From contig JBEWZL010000200.1 of assembly GCA_045837725.1 (NCBI GenBank), forward strand, positions 214,421 to 278,420: 64,000 nucleotides of DNA, read 5' to 3'. The notes beneath the pieces are model-generated. The model had not been told where the DNA came from. It did no database searches and saw nothing but the letters and a program-made list of their open reading frames with translations. The position numbers were made by a program, and so were the translations under genes. Shown piece by piece: positions 45,608-56,887 of this stretch. Source of the stretch: Vermamoeba vermiformis. Taxonomy: Eukaryota; Tubulinea; Echinamoebida. Positions within the stretch are counted from its first letter, which is position 1, and every line of letters starts with the position of its first letter.

Positions 45608-46520
45608 ATGGTCTCTTTGCGACTTCGTAAACGTTTAGCTGCCAGCGTCTTGAAATGCGGCAAGAAGAAGGTTTGGTTAGATCCTAACGAGACTTCTGAG
45701 ATCGAGATGGCCAACTCTCGTAAGTATTTACTATTTACTTCCTTATAATAATTACAAATACTAATAATATAGTACCCGCATTATTTGCTGTTGATATTTT
45801 TTTAGGGTTATTTATTGGCTTGCAATTTTCAAAATAATAATAATAATAATTAAATTATCAGGTCAACAAATCCGCAAGTTAGTCAAGGACGGTTTGATCA
45901 TCCGTAAGCCCAACAAGATTCACTCGCGTGCTCGCGTTCGTGCCAGAACCGAGGCCAAGCGAAAGGGCAGACACATGGGTTTTGGTAAGAGAAAGGGTAC
46001 CAAGGAAGCCAGAATGCCCACCAAGGTCCTCTGGATCCGCAGAATGCGTGTTTTGCGCAGAATGTTGAAGAAATACCGTGCCCAAAAGAAGATCGACAAA
46101 TTCTTGTGAGTATCAAAGATCGATATTTTAATAACCGGATCAGCCAGAAAAAAAAACCAAAATTAGGAAGCAACTCAATATACAAATGATCGACACACAA
46201 ATTTAATTGTGGCATGATATTCTACCTCCATAATTTTAGAACCGAATCTAATCTCGTATCTGATCAGGTACCACGAGTTGTACTTGAAGGTCAAGGGTAA
46301 CGTCTTCAAGAACAAGCGTGTTTTGATGGAACACATCTTCGAAGCCAAGGCTGAAAAGCAACGTAACAAGAACCTCGAAGAGCAAGCCGCTGCTCACCGT
46401 TTGAAGAACCAAGCCAGACGTGAGAGACGTTCAAAGAAGGTCGCTGAGCGCAGAAAGTTGGGTGTTGCTGAAGAAGCTGAGGACAAGCCCCAAGACACTA
46501 AGGCCCAAGCCAAGAAATAA
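45608..46520 (+). CDS. RPL19: 60S ribosomal protein L19 (eL19)
   Basis: Three exons (45608-45719, 45862-46105, 46268-46520) give 202 residues starting [20 protein letters not shown]. The family hallmarks [60 protein letters not shown] and [17 protein letters not shown] are all present. The C-terminal helix is basic and Ala/Gln-rich ([12 protein letters not shown]). Length and sequence are normal for the family. Bidirectional spacing to U2SURP is only about 170 bp. Confidence 0.97.
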
Positions 46521-46663
46521 GTCGCTTCTCTGTCAAATAATAAAACCAAAACCTTCATTAAAAACTACTGTGCTCCTCTTTGATTAAAAGAATAGTTTTA
46601 TTATTAATTACAACTAATAGCGCCGCAATATAGTACTAGCTATTGATTTCTATTAGGATGGGC

Positions 46664-47177
46664 TTAGACGGCAGCTCTGATGATTTGCAACAAAGCAGAT
46701 CCGACAACAACGAACAAGAAGAAACCAATCACAACAGGACCGACTGCGAGGGAGCTTTCTTTCTTCTGCAATACATAAATATGCATTAATAAGCGTTACT
46801 AAGCAATGCAGATGAGGATCAAACAACTTACGGTGCTGCCAGAGGAGACGTTTCCTCTTTTTTCAATATTTTGATGGAATTTCTCGCTCTTCTTTCGCAA
46901 CTTGCGTACTTGAGGTGACTATGCAATAACGAGATGAATTAATAAGCTAATTCATGTTGGGCAAGAAAATTCAAAATAATTATGAAAAACTAAAAAAAAC
47001 TGAAATAATTATTTGTATTATCGTTAACAGTTGTAAGAGTATGCATTAGTTGTAGTGTTGTATTTGCGAAACAGAATTACAGTTAATATTGCTGAAATGA
47101 TCTATTTTCAAAATATTATTTGCTAGCCCACTGCAGCAGCTCACTGCAGGCCATGTAACAGCAATACTTACAGGCAT
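46664..47177 (-). CDS. SERP1: RAMP4/SERP1 (stress-associated ER protein)
   Basis: 64-residue tail-anchored protein of the Sec61 translocon. The exons are tiny: ATGCCT only (47172-47177), 46832-46918 and 46664-46765. The product is MPSPQVRKLRKKSEKFHQNI, then EKRGNVSSGS and a single membrane span, GPVVIGFFLFVVVGSALLQI, ending IIRAAV. The KxxRxxSxKxxxNIxxRGNV pattern followed by one C-terminal span matches RAMP4/Ysy6. The initiator exon of two codons would be missed by most predictors. Confidence 0.9.
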
Positions 47178-47405
47178 GTTGTTATAGTGCGGAGACTAGT
47201 GTGTTATTGCTATTAATAATACTGCACGAAATAACTGTTCCGTGACGTGGAGCCAGAAATATCCCTGCTGGTCAACATCGGTCATTATCAATTCATCGCT
47301 GAATACGAGCACATATATATAGGGAATATATGTTCGTATTCATTTAGGACCTATTGCTGCGGTCCATTTTGTTGGTGTTGACCTCGCGATTGACTCGATC
47401 TAGAC

Positions 47406-50400
47406 ATGGCAGACAAAGAGACATTGCCCGTAGATTATACTAAATATAGAGGCCTATCATCGCGCAGAGCTTATAAGTACGCTTGTCTTGCATTTATTGT
47501 TTGAGCTATTGCAGATCCGCGATCCAGCCGATAACACCGTTGGCCTTTTTAATCAATTTACGACACTCAGCTATTAATAATAATACTATTATAGGACCCT
47601 ACGAGGTGCTATTAGAAAGCTGCTTCGCGATGAGCAAGCTAAATACAAGAATTATAGTCGTATATTTGCTGGCTATTGGTTCTCAAGGCCGATTACATGG
47701 CTCTATATACTCACGTGTGGTCTATTGCTCACTTATTACTTTTTCGCCGATTCCGCTGAGCAGATCCGCACGATCGTCGAGTTTTGCTTAGTGTCAACTT
47801 TCTTCTTACTGAATTCACTGCTCACGTACTTCAACAAGCTCGCACTAGTACGTATAGTAATATAATACATCTTCTAGTCTCACTGTGCATTCCAGTGTGT
47901 CGGTCGTATTCGTCGTGCACGCGCGCATTTGAAAGCATTCAAACCTGAACGAGATCCGCTGCTCAGTATGTGCATGCCTTAGACGGTATTAATCCTTATT
48001 AATGTCCTGCAGCGATGAGTCAGGACGAGATGGCACGTCAGGCCTCCAACAGTGCGTGCGACTATCAACGCGTGCGTCGTGACGGGCAGTGGCAATTGTT
48101 GCCAGCAGCGCTCTTGGTCGAGGGAGATCTCGTGCTGCTCGCTGTCAATCAACACGCGCCAGCTCGTGTCACTTCACTGCACTACTCGGGTACGTACCGC
48201 ACGTGTGTGACACCTGTCAAGCACTGACACCTGTCAGACGTGGAGCTCCAAGCAGGTGAGCTCGTGACCGTGGAGCCCTTTCAAATGCCGTCCTCCCCGC
48301 CCAGTGCTGATCACGTGGGTCGCGATTGGTCACCGTGGCGTGTGCTCGAGACATCCATTCTCGGCACTCTCACGCAGACCTTTGCAGCTGGGCCTGATCT
48401 CCCGCTCGAGCTCATCCCTCCAGCCCTGTCACGTGCACTCTGGGTGTGTGGTCTGACCTCACTCGCCGTGTCAGTCATCAACTCTGTCGTGCGAGTCGCG
48501 GTGCTCGAACATCAGCGCGCACTGTGGCCCTGGTTGTTCATGCAGCGCAACGCATTCTTGTTGTTGCCTATTTTGGGCATCACCGTGCCAGCACTCGAGT
48601 GGATCATCACGTGCTTGCAGAATGCGCGGCTGTGGGCCTTGTTTCACACGCAGCAATTGACACCTGTCACTGCGCGTACTGCACAAGATGAAGAGCACGT
48701 GCTCAAAATCGATCACGAGCCCAGCGCCAAGTACGAAGAGGTGCCTGGAGGTATGTCCAAATAAGGCAATAACTGTCAGTGCTAACTGAGCTACAGCCCT
48801 GGTTAAGGACTACTTCGATCACTTCATGCGCGGTGACAGCAGCGTGCTATCTCGCTACTCGAGATTGATACACGTGCTCGGACACGCCACTACACTGTGC
48901 GTGATTGACAAAGAAGGCATATTGTCCGAGACTATTCCTTATCCGGAAAAGCTTTGCGTGTTCAACGACGAAGAGAGCGTGGTGCTGGCACTCGAGCGAC
49001 AGCAGCGGAATTCAATTCGCTTCGTGTCTGAGAACTGGGAAGACTATCTCCCGTAAGATCTCCGCTGTCACTGCCACGTGTCACTCACGTATCTATATTT
49101 AGTGCCCTCAAGCCGCTCGGACTGAATGCCATGCTCAATTCGAGCTGCAAATCACGTGCGCGTCAACATCGCGATCGGGCCCTGGACTCGCCGAGTCACG
49201 TGTTCGATCACGTGCCATTCATCAGCGGTCAGTGTCACTCTGTGCAGTGCTCTGTGTGCTAATGGTTTCTAAAAATAGAACACAACAAGTGCCTGTATCT
49301 CCTGGGTCGCGAGATTGGCTTCACAGAGCAGGTGATCGAGAACTACATTCATCTGAACGAGACGCACATCTATCAGACACAGGCTGTGCATCACTTGCCA
49401 GGCCAGGGACTCAATGGTGGCAACAGCATTGACAGTCAGTATCAGTCCATCATTGCCTTATTAGTACAGGACATCGCCTCCGAGTCTTTGCAGTTGTTGT
49501 CGCGAGGCAGTCCGGAGTTCGTGCTTGACGTCTGTCAACGTAAGTGTCACGTGTCTCTCGTGCAAGTCAGTGATTGACAGGTGTCACACAGAGTACTGGA
49601 ACGGCGAGTCCCTCAACCGCATGAACGATCAGATCCGCACGTCCATCACACGCCTGTACACGCAGTGGGGCGTCAATGTCGACTATCATTGCATCTGTTT
49701 CTCGTGCGTCACCTGTCACTACGCCCATCGCTGGCACTAATGTCTAATTATAGTTACAAGCCGATCGATCGTCGCTTCAAGATGTTGTTCAAAGAGCGCG
49801 GTGTGCTGCTGTCGAGTGAAATTGGCCAATCAGCAGTCGTGGATGAGAGCGAGAGCAGTGGCACCACCATTGGCACGCGCAAGAGCTCCGAGATCAAGAA
49901 GCGGAACAAAAAGCTAAAAATAGAAGCGATTAAGAACAAGCGCAAAGAAAAGAACAAAAAAGGCACTTCGAGCTCGTTCGATGTGTTCGGACTGAAAAAG
50001 AAGTCACGTGACAAGAAGAAAAAAGACCGCGCCAGTGCCGCGGAGAGTCGCACTGGTGACGCGAGTGAGCCCGATGAGCCACGTGATCAAGCTAATAATA
50101 GCACTGCCAGTCCACGTGACAGTGTCAGTGAGGGCCCTGATGAGCGCGAGGGTCCCGAGAGTGAGTCACGTGATCACGTGCGCGACACTGAACAACAGTC
50201 ACGTGATCAGCAAGAGAAGAGTGCCAGCGACAGTGTGCCACCAGACCACGTGACCGAGCGGCACGATGACAGTGCCAGCAGTCCACGTGCTCTGCCGCGC
50301 ATTGACGAACAAGACGAGAGCAGCGAGCACGTGATCGACGCCGAGACCAGTGCGGAACAACCCATGGATGCGAGTGCGGAACAACTCATGGAGGCCAGTG

Positions 50401-52255
50401 CGTCACGTGTGATCGACGAGTCGTCACGTGTGGAGACGGAATTCACTGAACGCGAAGACGAGTCCGATCTGACCGCGAGCTACAAACAGGCGCTGTACGA
50501 CCAGACCCTGCTCGGCATGGCGGCAGTGCGCTACTTGCCGCGCGACAGTGTGCCGCAGCTGATTGAAGAGCTGATGGACGCGTCGATTCGCTTCGTGTAC
50601 TTCTCGCGCGTGAATGAACAGCGCACCAAACTGTTCGCGGACAAATTGGGCCTCGAGACTGATTGGAATTGCTGCATCTCACTGCAAGAGCACGTGATTC
50701 AACCAGGGCCCAGCTCGGAGATTGCTCCGACCTCACCAGGGTCTGCCATCGAGAAGTTGCCGCACGGGATTGAAAAGATCAAGCGCCATATTAGGGAAGT
50801 GGACAATGTGCCACTGCTCGTCAAGATGTTCTCTGACGCCACACCGCAGAACACGATGGAAATGGTAATGTGCCACCTGCCACCACTCGCACTCACTCAC
50901 TGACACGTGTCACAGATTGACATCTTGCAGCAGAACGGCGAGGTCTGTGTCGTGCTCGGCAGTGCACTGCAGTTGCAGCACCAGCACGCGTTCATGGCTG
51001 CAGGCAAGTCTATTTTTAGCACCGCGGGAGCACGTGACTAACTTGGTGCCAGATTTGTCCTTCTCACTCATGCCCGAGCGGGTCAGTGACTGTTCGGGAG
51101 ATACAGAGCCAGATCAGACACCACGTGATCCACTGGTAGACACGTCACGTGACTTGGAAGATCGCGCGAGAGATCAGACCTCGCCATTCACCTACTCGTA
51201 AGTGCGCTGTTGACATGTGACAGGTGTCATTGACCGCTCTCCGTGCAGGTCAGTGTCGAGCACGCAGTTCAAAGAACACAAGACGAGCGGAACATTAGCG
51301 GTAGATCTCAATTCGCTGCCCTGCGATCTCATCTTCAAGAGTGACACCAATCTGTTTGACATTTACGAATTATTCCGCGCTGGTCGGCACTTGCTGTCCA
51401 ACACCACGCAGGCACTGCTGCTATTATTAGGCTCACATCTCGCGCTGCACTATCTCATGCTCATCTCCGCGCTGGTGTACGTGCCCCCAGTGCTGAATGG
51501 CATACACTTGCTGTGGCTGCTCGTGGTCGTCACACCGCTGCTGGCACTCAGTCTCTTGTGGGCACCGCTCGAGCCCAAAATCATGAAACAAATTGCGCCG
51601 AAAAACCTCCCGATCAAAACGCGACGATTGTTCCGCTATCTCGGATATTTTGTGGCACGTGCCATCCCCTCGGTGCTGGTCTGCGTCGTGATCTATATTT
51701 GGGTGCTGCAACTGACCTGGACGACATTTGACACGCGTGTCATTTACGGCACCGCACTGCCCGCGGACTTTGATTGGTCAAATTATTTTCAAGCGGTGCA
51801 CTTTTCACAGAACGTGACGCTGTACGCCTTTGTGCTATATTTGGGTATGTGCCACCACTCTTAATTCGGCAAAGCTAATTCTGTGGCAGTGGTCACCTCG
51901 CTCACGTGTCACCATCGAAATCTCAGTCTAAAAGTGGTCAATCCGTTCATGAACCGACCCTGGGTGATCGGTGTGCCCATCACGTACGTACCAGCACTTG
52001 CCTAATTGGGAAATACTGACAATTCCCTACAGACTGGTGCTTCAAACAGCGTTCTTTGTGATCTCGTTGCGCGGAGATTTATCGTTGCTGTCGCAGATCA
52101 CGTGGCCAGTGTGGCTGATCATCTTTGGCTGGCTGCCGCTATTAATAGCCACACACGAGGGCATCAAGCGCATCGATCTCAATGACTATATTAGGCAACA
52201 GACGATCATGAAGCTCGAGTTCAATACCAAATTAGGCATGCACTCACCGATCTAG
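47406..52255 (+). CDS. TMEM94: TMEM94/ERMA-like P-type ATPase homologue
   Basis: Large polytopic ER membrane protein of about 1,300 residues with a degenerate P-type ATPase core. N-terminal part: YILTCGLLLTYYFFA membrane pair, then the actuator-like LLPAALLVEGDLVLLAVN. The phosphorylation-site region reads CVIDKEGILSETIPYPEKLC, the DKxGxxS variant typical of TMEM94 in place of DKTGT. Then come KLGLETDWNCCISLQ, KLPHGIEKIKRHI, DNVPLLVKMFSDATPQNTME and NGEVCVVLGSALQLQHQHAF. Several C-terminal helices end KLEFNTKLGMHSPI, the family's characteristic terminus. Animal TMEM94 is reported to load Mg2+ into the ER. A 200-residue charged insert (about 49890-50460) is rich in HV, SRD and DH dipeptides encoded by CACGTG. 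Confidence 0.92.
48312..52110. repeat. Dense cluster of CACGTG palindromes
   Basis: About 29 CACGTG hexamers counted by eye in 3.8 kb, where about one would be expected by chance. Most lie in exons of the TMEM94 gene, in frame as His-Val, or as Ser-Arg-Asp when TCACGTGAC. Confidence 0.8.
51004..51052 (+). other. GC-AG intron in TMEM94
   Basis: GCTGCAG|GCAAGTCTATTTTTAG... ends GTGACTAACTTGGTGCCAG. Joining gives FMAADLSFSLMPE in frame. The branch site CTAAC is clear. The intron also contains the MEF2-like decamer CTATTTTTAG. Confidence 0.9.
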
Positions 52256-52584
52256 CTCCCTCTGATGGCACAGGTATATTTGCAGTATTTCCTAATTCGT
52301 CAATGCCGGTACTTCATTTGCAAGAGCTGGCACTGACTACAGCAGTCGAATGTATCGCGTCCATTGCTGTACAAACTGTAATAAAGCAGTCGAGTCCGTG
52401 GAGCACGTGACTGGAAATTTCCAGATTGAATCACGTGCCTGACAGCGACTGTTTGAGAATTCAACTGGGCATTAATTTCGTACCAATCGATTGAACGGAC
52501 CACGATATGTATATATAGTACTCTAGCGAATATAATTTGTAATTATTCTTGTAATTATTTGTTTGTATTATTTGTAATTTAACA
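52256..52584. promoter_or_regulatory. Short intergenic region with TATA-like tract
   Basis: 330 bp between the TMEM94 stop and the next ATG. It contains TATATATAG (about 52509), two CACGTG sites (about 52405 and 52432) and AT-rich sequence before the start. No gene seen. Confidence 0.35.
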
Positions 52585-54559
52585 ATGGAGGTTGCGGATG
52601 TGCCCGAAGATCTGGTAAGACAATTTAATTATTAATTTTTACATGATAGAAAATTCGTTGCGACGGCATTAGCACTAATGAATGTAAAACGCAATTTCGA
52701 AAAGCGCATCTGAAATTAAATATGAATTTTCTTTGCCGAGCAGGACGGCGCTGCAGAACTGCGCGAATTATCTCCGACATTAGAAGAGATCATATTGTCG
52801 TCAGAACTACACACCTATGCGAACGAAGAAGAGCTGTGGCAAGAGTTGCAGCACTTTATTCGCAAGATCTACTCCGAGACGTACAACGCGACGGGCAGTC
52901 AGAGCGATGAAATACTGAACATACCCTTCGAGCGAGTGTATCCTTAGTCCCTAGTCTCTGTACATATCTCACCACTCGGTCGAGTTATTTCCTTAACAGG
53001 CACTTGCCATATTTAGACATTGGCTGGTGCACGCGCTGTGCGTGGTGAATGCAGACTACTTGCTGCGCGTGTTGGAGAAAGAGGCCTATCGCTACTTGAA
53101 GTTCTTGCAGCACCAGCTCTTGGAGTCCATGTCCTGCCTGCCTGACAGTACGTCCAAATTTAGCAATCGCCGTTCAGTGAATTGACACGTGTCACAGATG
53201 TCGAGTCCAAGGCCGTGTCCAGCGTGTTCTTGAAGTTGATTCTGATCACTTTTGAGAACCTCATGTGCACCAACGACATCTTCAACGGCGTGCTGGTGAG
53301 ACTGTCACGTGATGCTGTGCCGTTCACTGAACTGTTAACTAACTACCTTTCCTTATTTAGACACTACTCCACAATTGCTATCTGTTCCGCTTCAAGTTTT
53401 CGTTTGCAGATCTGAACAAAGGTCTATTTTTAGAACTGATTTGGAACAACGACGAGTCACGTGACAAAGCGAGCAACAAATCCATCAAGAGCTACGTCGA
53501 TCGATCGAAGAGTTTGATATTTGCACAGCGCAGTCACAGCGAGGCAGTCAGCGAGGAGTTGACGCAAGCCGATCAGAATTTCTTCGAATTAGGACAACAA
53601 TTTCTCAATTTTGAAGCCGTGCTCGACGAGTTCAAAGTCACGTGGCCTGTGACCAAACAGCGCATTCTGACTTATCACGTGATCCACCCTGATGATTTGC
53701 AGCTCATCGTGCAGGACATTAGAACGCAGCTGCAAACCACCGCAGAGCATTTGCAGTTCAGTGACGAGCACGTGGACAGCGAGGACGGCGAATTCAGTGA
53801 ACCAATCTCCGCGGAGATCCCGATCAGACCACGTGTCAAGAGGTCACTGAATCGATCAGCACTGAATCTGACGACGAGACCACAGTTATTCCGCTCAATC
53901 AGTCACGTGTGCGGCGGACCAATCACAACGACCATTCAGTGAATGCACTGCGCGACAAACTGCGGAACAAATATCGCGCCAAGAAACAAGCGGAGACTGA
54001 ACAGCATCACGTGCCTGACGCGCAGTCAGAACACAGTACGACACTGTGCTGTCAACTGAAGACCTCTAACAACATTTCCTTATTAGGCAATGACTCGCGA
54101 TCCATCGACGAGTTGGTGAACTTCATCAACCAAGAAAAGAAGAAAAAGAAAAAGAAAAAGTCCAAAAAAGGAAACCCGTCCTCCACTCCAGCCTCAGATG
54201 TGCCACCAGCACTGACCAATCACGTGACAAGCACAGCTGCAAACACTGATCACGTGCCAGTCAAATCACTCGCGCAATTAAATGGTCTCGGAGCCTATCC
54301 GAGGTTCTGGGAAGAGGACCACGAGTCACGTGATCCTGAACTCGACAAATTAGTCGAAGAATTCCGGCAAAGACTCGCAGACCACCAGCTAAAAATAGAA
54401 AAACAGGAACCTGCAAAGATGAAAATAGAGCCACGAGCCTTTGAACGCCTGGCCGACATTTGTCGGAACAGTTCTAAAAATAGATTTCAGAGCCCTGGTG
54501 AGCGCACTGCACCCGCCAATCAGGGCACTCATCGCTCAAAAAGGAAAAAGAAAAAATAA
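52585..54559 (+). CDS. Unknown protein with helical N-domain and basic Lys-rich C-region
   Basis: Starts MEVADVPEDLDGAAELREL. A helical domain follows (IPFERVHWLVHALCVVNADY, LEKEAYRYLKFLQHQLLES, VFLKLILITFENLMCTND, LLHNCYLFRFKFSFADLNKG), then the acidic region HVDSEDGEFSEPISAE. An intron beginning GTGTCAAG (about 53838) is needed to continue in frame (PLIPLNQSRVRRTNHND). The C-terminal part has SRSIDELVNFINQEKKKKK, YPRFWEEDHESRDPELDKL and a final RSKRKKKK. The SIDELVNFINQ...K-rich block faintly recalls the FAM193 C-terminal region; this is not secure. One intron (52938-53016) is U12 type. Confidence 0.65.
52938..53016 (+). other. U12-type GT-AG intron
   Basis: Starts GTATCCTTAGTC and has the perfect branch element TTCCTTAAC at 52989-52997, 19-20 nt before the acceptor ATTTAG. 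Joining GT|A gives FERVHWLVHALCVVN in frame. A closer AACAG would be too near the branch point. Confidence 0.85.
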
Positions 54560-54718
54560 ACGTTGTTGTCTGTCATCGCAAGTGTTGAACACCACCCTTG
54601 AGAATAGGACGGGTTGAATATAGCACTTGTAGTGGAAATATTTTGTTATTATTATTGTTGTAACCATAGTGTAGTAATTGCCTAGTCTAGTGAAATAGAA
54701 AGTTAATACAGATCTCAA

Positions 54719-55292
54719 ATGACTAACGCACAAGAACGATTTGAATTATTGGATGATGAGAACACTATCAAGTGAGTTTTATTAATTTAATAGTATATGT
54801 GTGTGTTATTTATTAGCGAAATATTCTTTTATTTTATTAAAGCCATAATTAATTACAGAATATTTGCTTAAATTCTTATTACATAATTATCGCTTTTCTA
54901 TGGTATTAAATATTATTTCAATGCCGATAATAATATTAAAATCATTTATCAGAGTCTCGTTCGAAAAAGACACAAAAATTCCGAATGCAGTCACCTTCAC
55001 CATCAGAAAAGAAGATCATACGCTAGGCAATCTACTACGAATGTGCGTATAATGTATTTTTTGCTATCGATCGTACTAAGATAACCCCAGGCAATTGCTG
55101 CGAGATCCTGCGGTCAGTTTTGCCGCGTACAAAGTGCCCCATCCACTCGAGCCACAAATTGTTGTCAAAGTGCAGACCAAAGAGAATAAGGACCCTGTTA
55201 TTACTACCACCACTGCGCTCACTGCACTCGAAAATGAATTCGCTGAGATGCGTTCCAAACTCGAAGAACAACTGCAACGTCACCGCCAATAA
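54719..55292 (+). CDS. POLR2J: RNA polymerase II subunit RPB11
   Basis: Three exons (54719-54771, 54953-55042, 55091-55292) give 114 residues, normal for the family. [18 protein letters not shown] is followed by [20 protein letters not shown] and [20 protein letters not shown], then [19 protein letters not shown], the alpha-motor/dimerisation fold of the L/RPB11 family that pairs with RPB3. The C-terminal helix is [17 protein letters not shown]. The first 18 residues sit in their own exon ahead of a 181-nt intron. Confidence 0.96.
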
Positions 55293-55379
55293 GAGCTAAA
55301 AATAGTCCGTTTGTACTTTCCTAATTTGTAAATAAATTGCGCAAAGCTATCATACAGGGTGATTTATGGTTGACAGGTG

Positions 55380-56478
55380 TCACTGTGCAGGTCGACAGTT
55401 GACGCGGTGCTGCGGCCAGTGTTCGAGCTGATGTTCGCGACAGCAGTACTTGACAGCACGACACTGCGAACAGCGGAACAATTGATAGGACTTGGAGCAC
55501 ACCACGCACTGCTGCTCGAGGTCGATGTTGAACCAGTTCTCGACTTGACGCACTTCACTGAACAGCTTGCCAATGTACGGATGTGGATGCAGCACCCCGT
55601 CACTCACGCGCCACGAGTGCCAGCGCTGCAAGAACTGCGCGACTTCGAGGCCGTAGTTGGCTTTGTTGCTCACATTGCGCAACTTGCTGGCAATGTCGCG
55701 TCGCACAAAGCTGTAGTGATACATCTCTACCTCCCCGCGCTCAAACAGGCGGTGGCGCATCAGCTGTTCAGGTACTGCAGTGCGGCGTGTGGGATCGACA
55801 ATCGCGGGGTGTGGGTGTGCGAGCAGAATGGGCGCGTCAGCACGACAGACGCAGATGAAGGGCACGGCATTGATCTCATCGGGGGGCCAGTACTCGTAGT
55901 GCGCAGTCTTGAAGAAGGTGCGCATGCGACAGGTGGTGCTGGTCCAGTGATTGAGCAGTATCTGTTGCTTGGCGTAGCGCAGTTCCTCGCTCTTGTAGCA
56001 CTCGTCTGCGTCCAGACTCATGAAGTGCGTGCACCCTGCGGCCAGACACCGCTGACGACCTGCAGTGTGACACGTGTCAAACATCAACCTCTGTCATGCG
56101 CTATTGTTGACGCACTCACCTAGCTCGCGCTTGCTCGTCTCGTTCATGAATTGTTCGCCAATGGTCTCCACAGAGCCGCCCACCTCTTCGGGGCTATGAA
56201 GAGCTGTCAGTGGCACTTTGCCGCGCTCGTGGCTGCTAGTACGTACCGCGCTCGTGGGGAAACAATTGCGAGTCTCTCAGTCACGGAGAAGGATCGCGGT
56301 GTGTAGTGGACCAGTTCGTCGATCAGACCTCTCTTCTTGAGATCAACGAGCAACTCTTCTAAGTGTGGATTGGCTTGGTTGCCAAAATTAGAAATAGTTT
56401 GATATACCACCACAATGTAGTCCACGTCATTGCGAATGGAGAGAATAGAGGCTTCTAACAGTTCTTCGGAATCGAAGA
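55380..56478 (-). CDS. Glycosyltransferase-like protein fused to a C-terminal MYND finger
   Basis: The N-part reads ILSIRNDVDYIVVVYQTISN and LVDLKKRGLIDELVHYTPRS, then RQRCLAAGCTHFMSLDADEC with a DxD-type motif, KQQILLNHWTSTTCRMRTFF and FICVCRADAPILLAHPHPA. This is the layout of GT-A-fold (GT2/GT92-like) transferases. The last about 45 residues form a complete MYND zinc finger, CVVCSKSYQLFRCSQCRAVK...CCREHQLEHWPQHRVNC. The stop is at 55380. The first exon is uncertain: an upstream ATG at 56618 (MSNTIQARKFKQ) followed by FLIVDYVYD is attractive but its junction is not canonical. Secretory enzymes and MYND fingers normally work in different compartments, so the fusion is unexpected. Confidence 0.72.
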
Positions 56479-56887
56479 CTAATTAAATAATTAGTCAATA
56501 AATTAATTTAATTAGCTAACATCATAGACGTAATCAACTATAAGGAACTGCGTAGAAAAAAATAAAATAAAAAAACAGGGACTTGTTTGAATTTCCGGGC
56601 CTGGATCGTGTTTGACATTTAAATCGCTTGTTACGTACGGTTATAACAAGCCCCTAGGCGCATTGTACTAGTACTAGACTGCACCTCCATAGCATGTGCT
56701 GTGTTATTCAGCTTGACAACTAAAGGTCAACAGAACAATTGTTGTTTTTGAGAATTCTCTGGATGCTGCTGCACGCCACACCATTAATAATAAGCACCGC
56801 TGTAGCGTGGAGCGAATGACACGTCAGACATAGGCAAAGCACAGTAGCTAGATTTAAAGAGTATTTATTCAGGTAGGTCACGCATTT
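56479..56887. other. AT-rich gap, may hold the first exon of the glycosyltransferase-MYND gene
   Basis: About 400 bp between two minus-strand genes. It contains the candidate start ATG at 56618 on the minus strand and several T-rich tracts. Otherwise nothing recognisable. Confidence 0.3.

Larger units (their letters stand above)
49093..55305. promoter_or_regulatory. Cluster of CTA(A/T)4TAG decamers (MEF2-like)
   Basis: Ten occurrences: 49093, 49269, 49914, 51010, 51421, 52139, 53424, 54389, 54474 and 55296 (start positions). Some lie at intron ends, but six are within coding exons. The form matches the MADS-box MEF2 consensus. Confidence 0.6.

Noticed and set aside
55377-56123. 248-residue plus-strand ORF
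   Set aside because: It lies antisense to the glycosyltransferase-MYND gene, whose translation shows real motifs; the plus-strand product has none.
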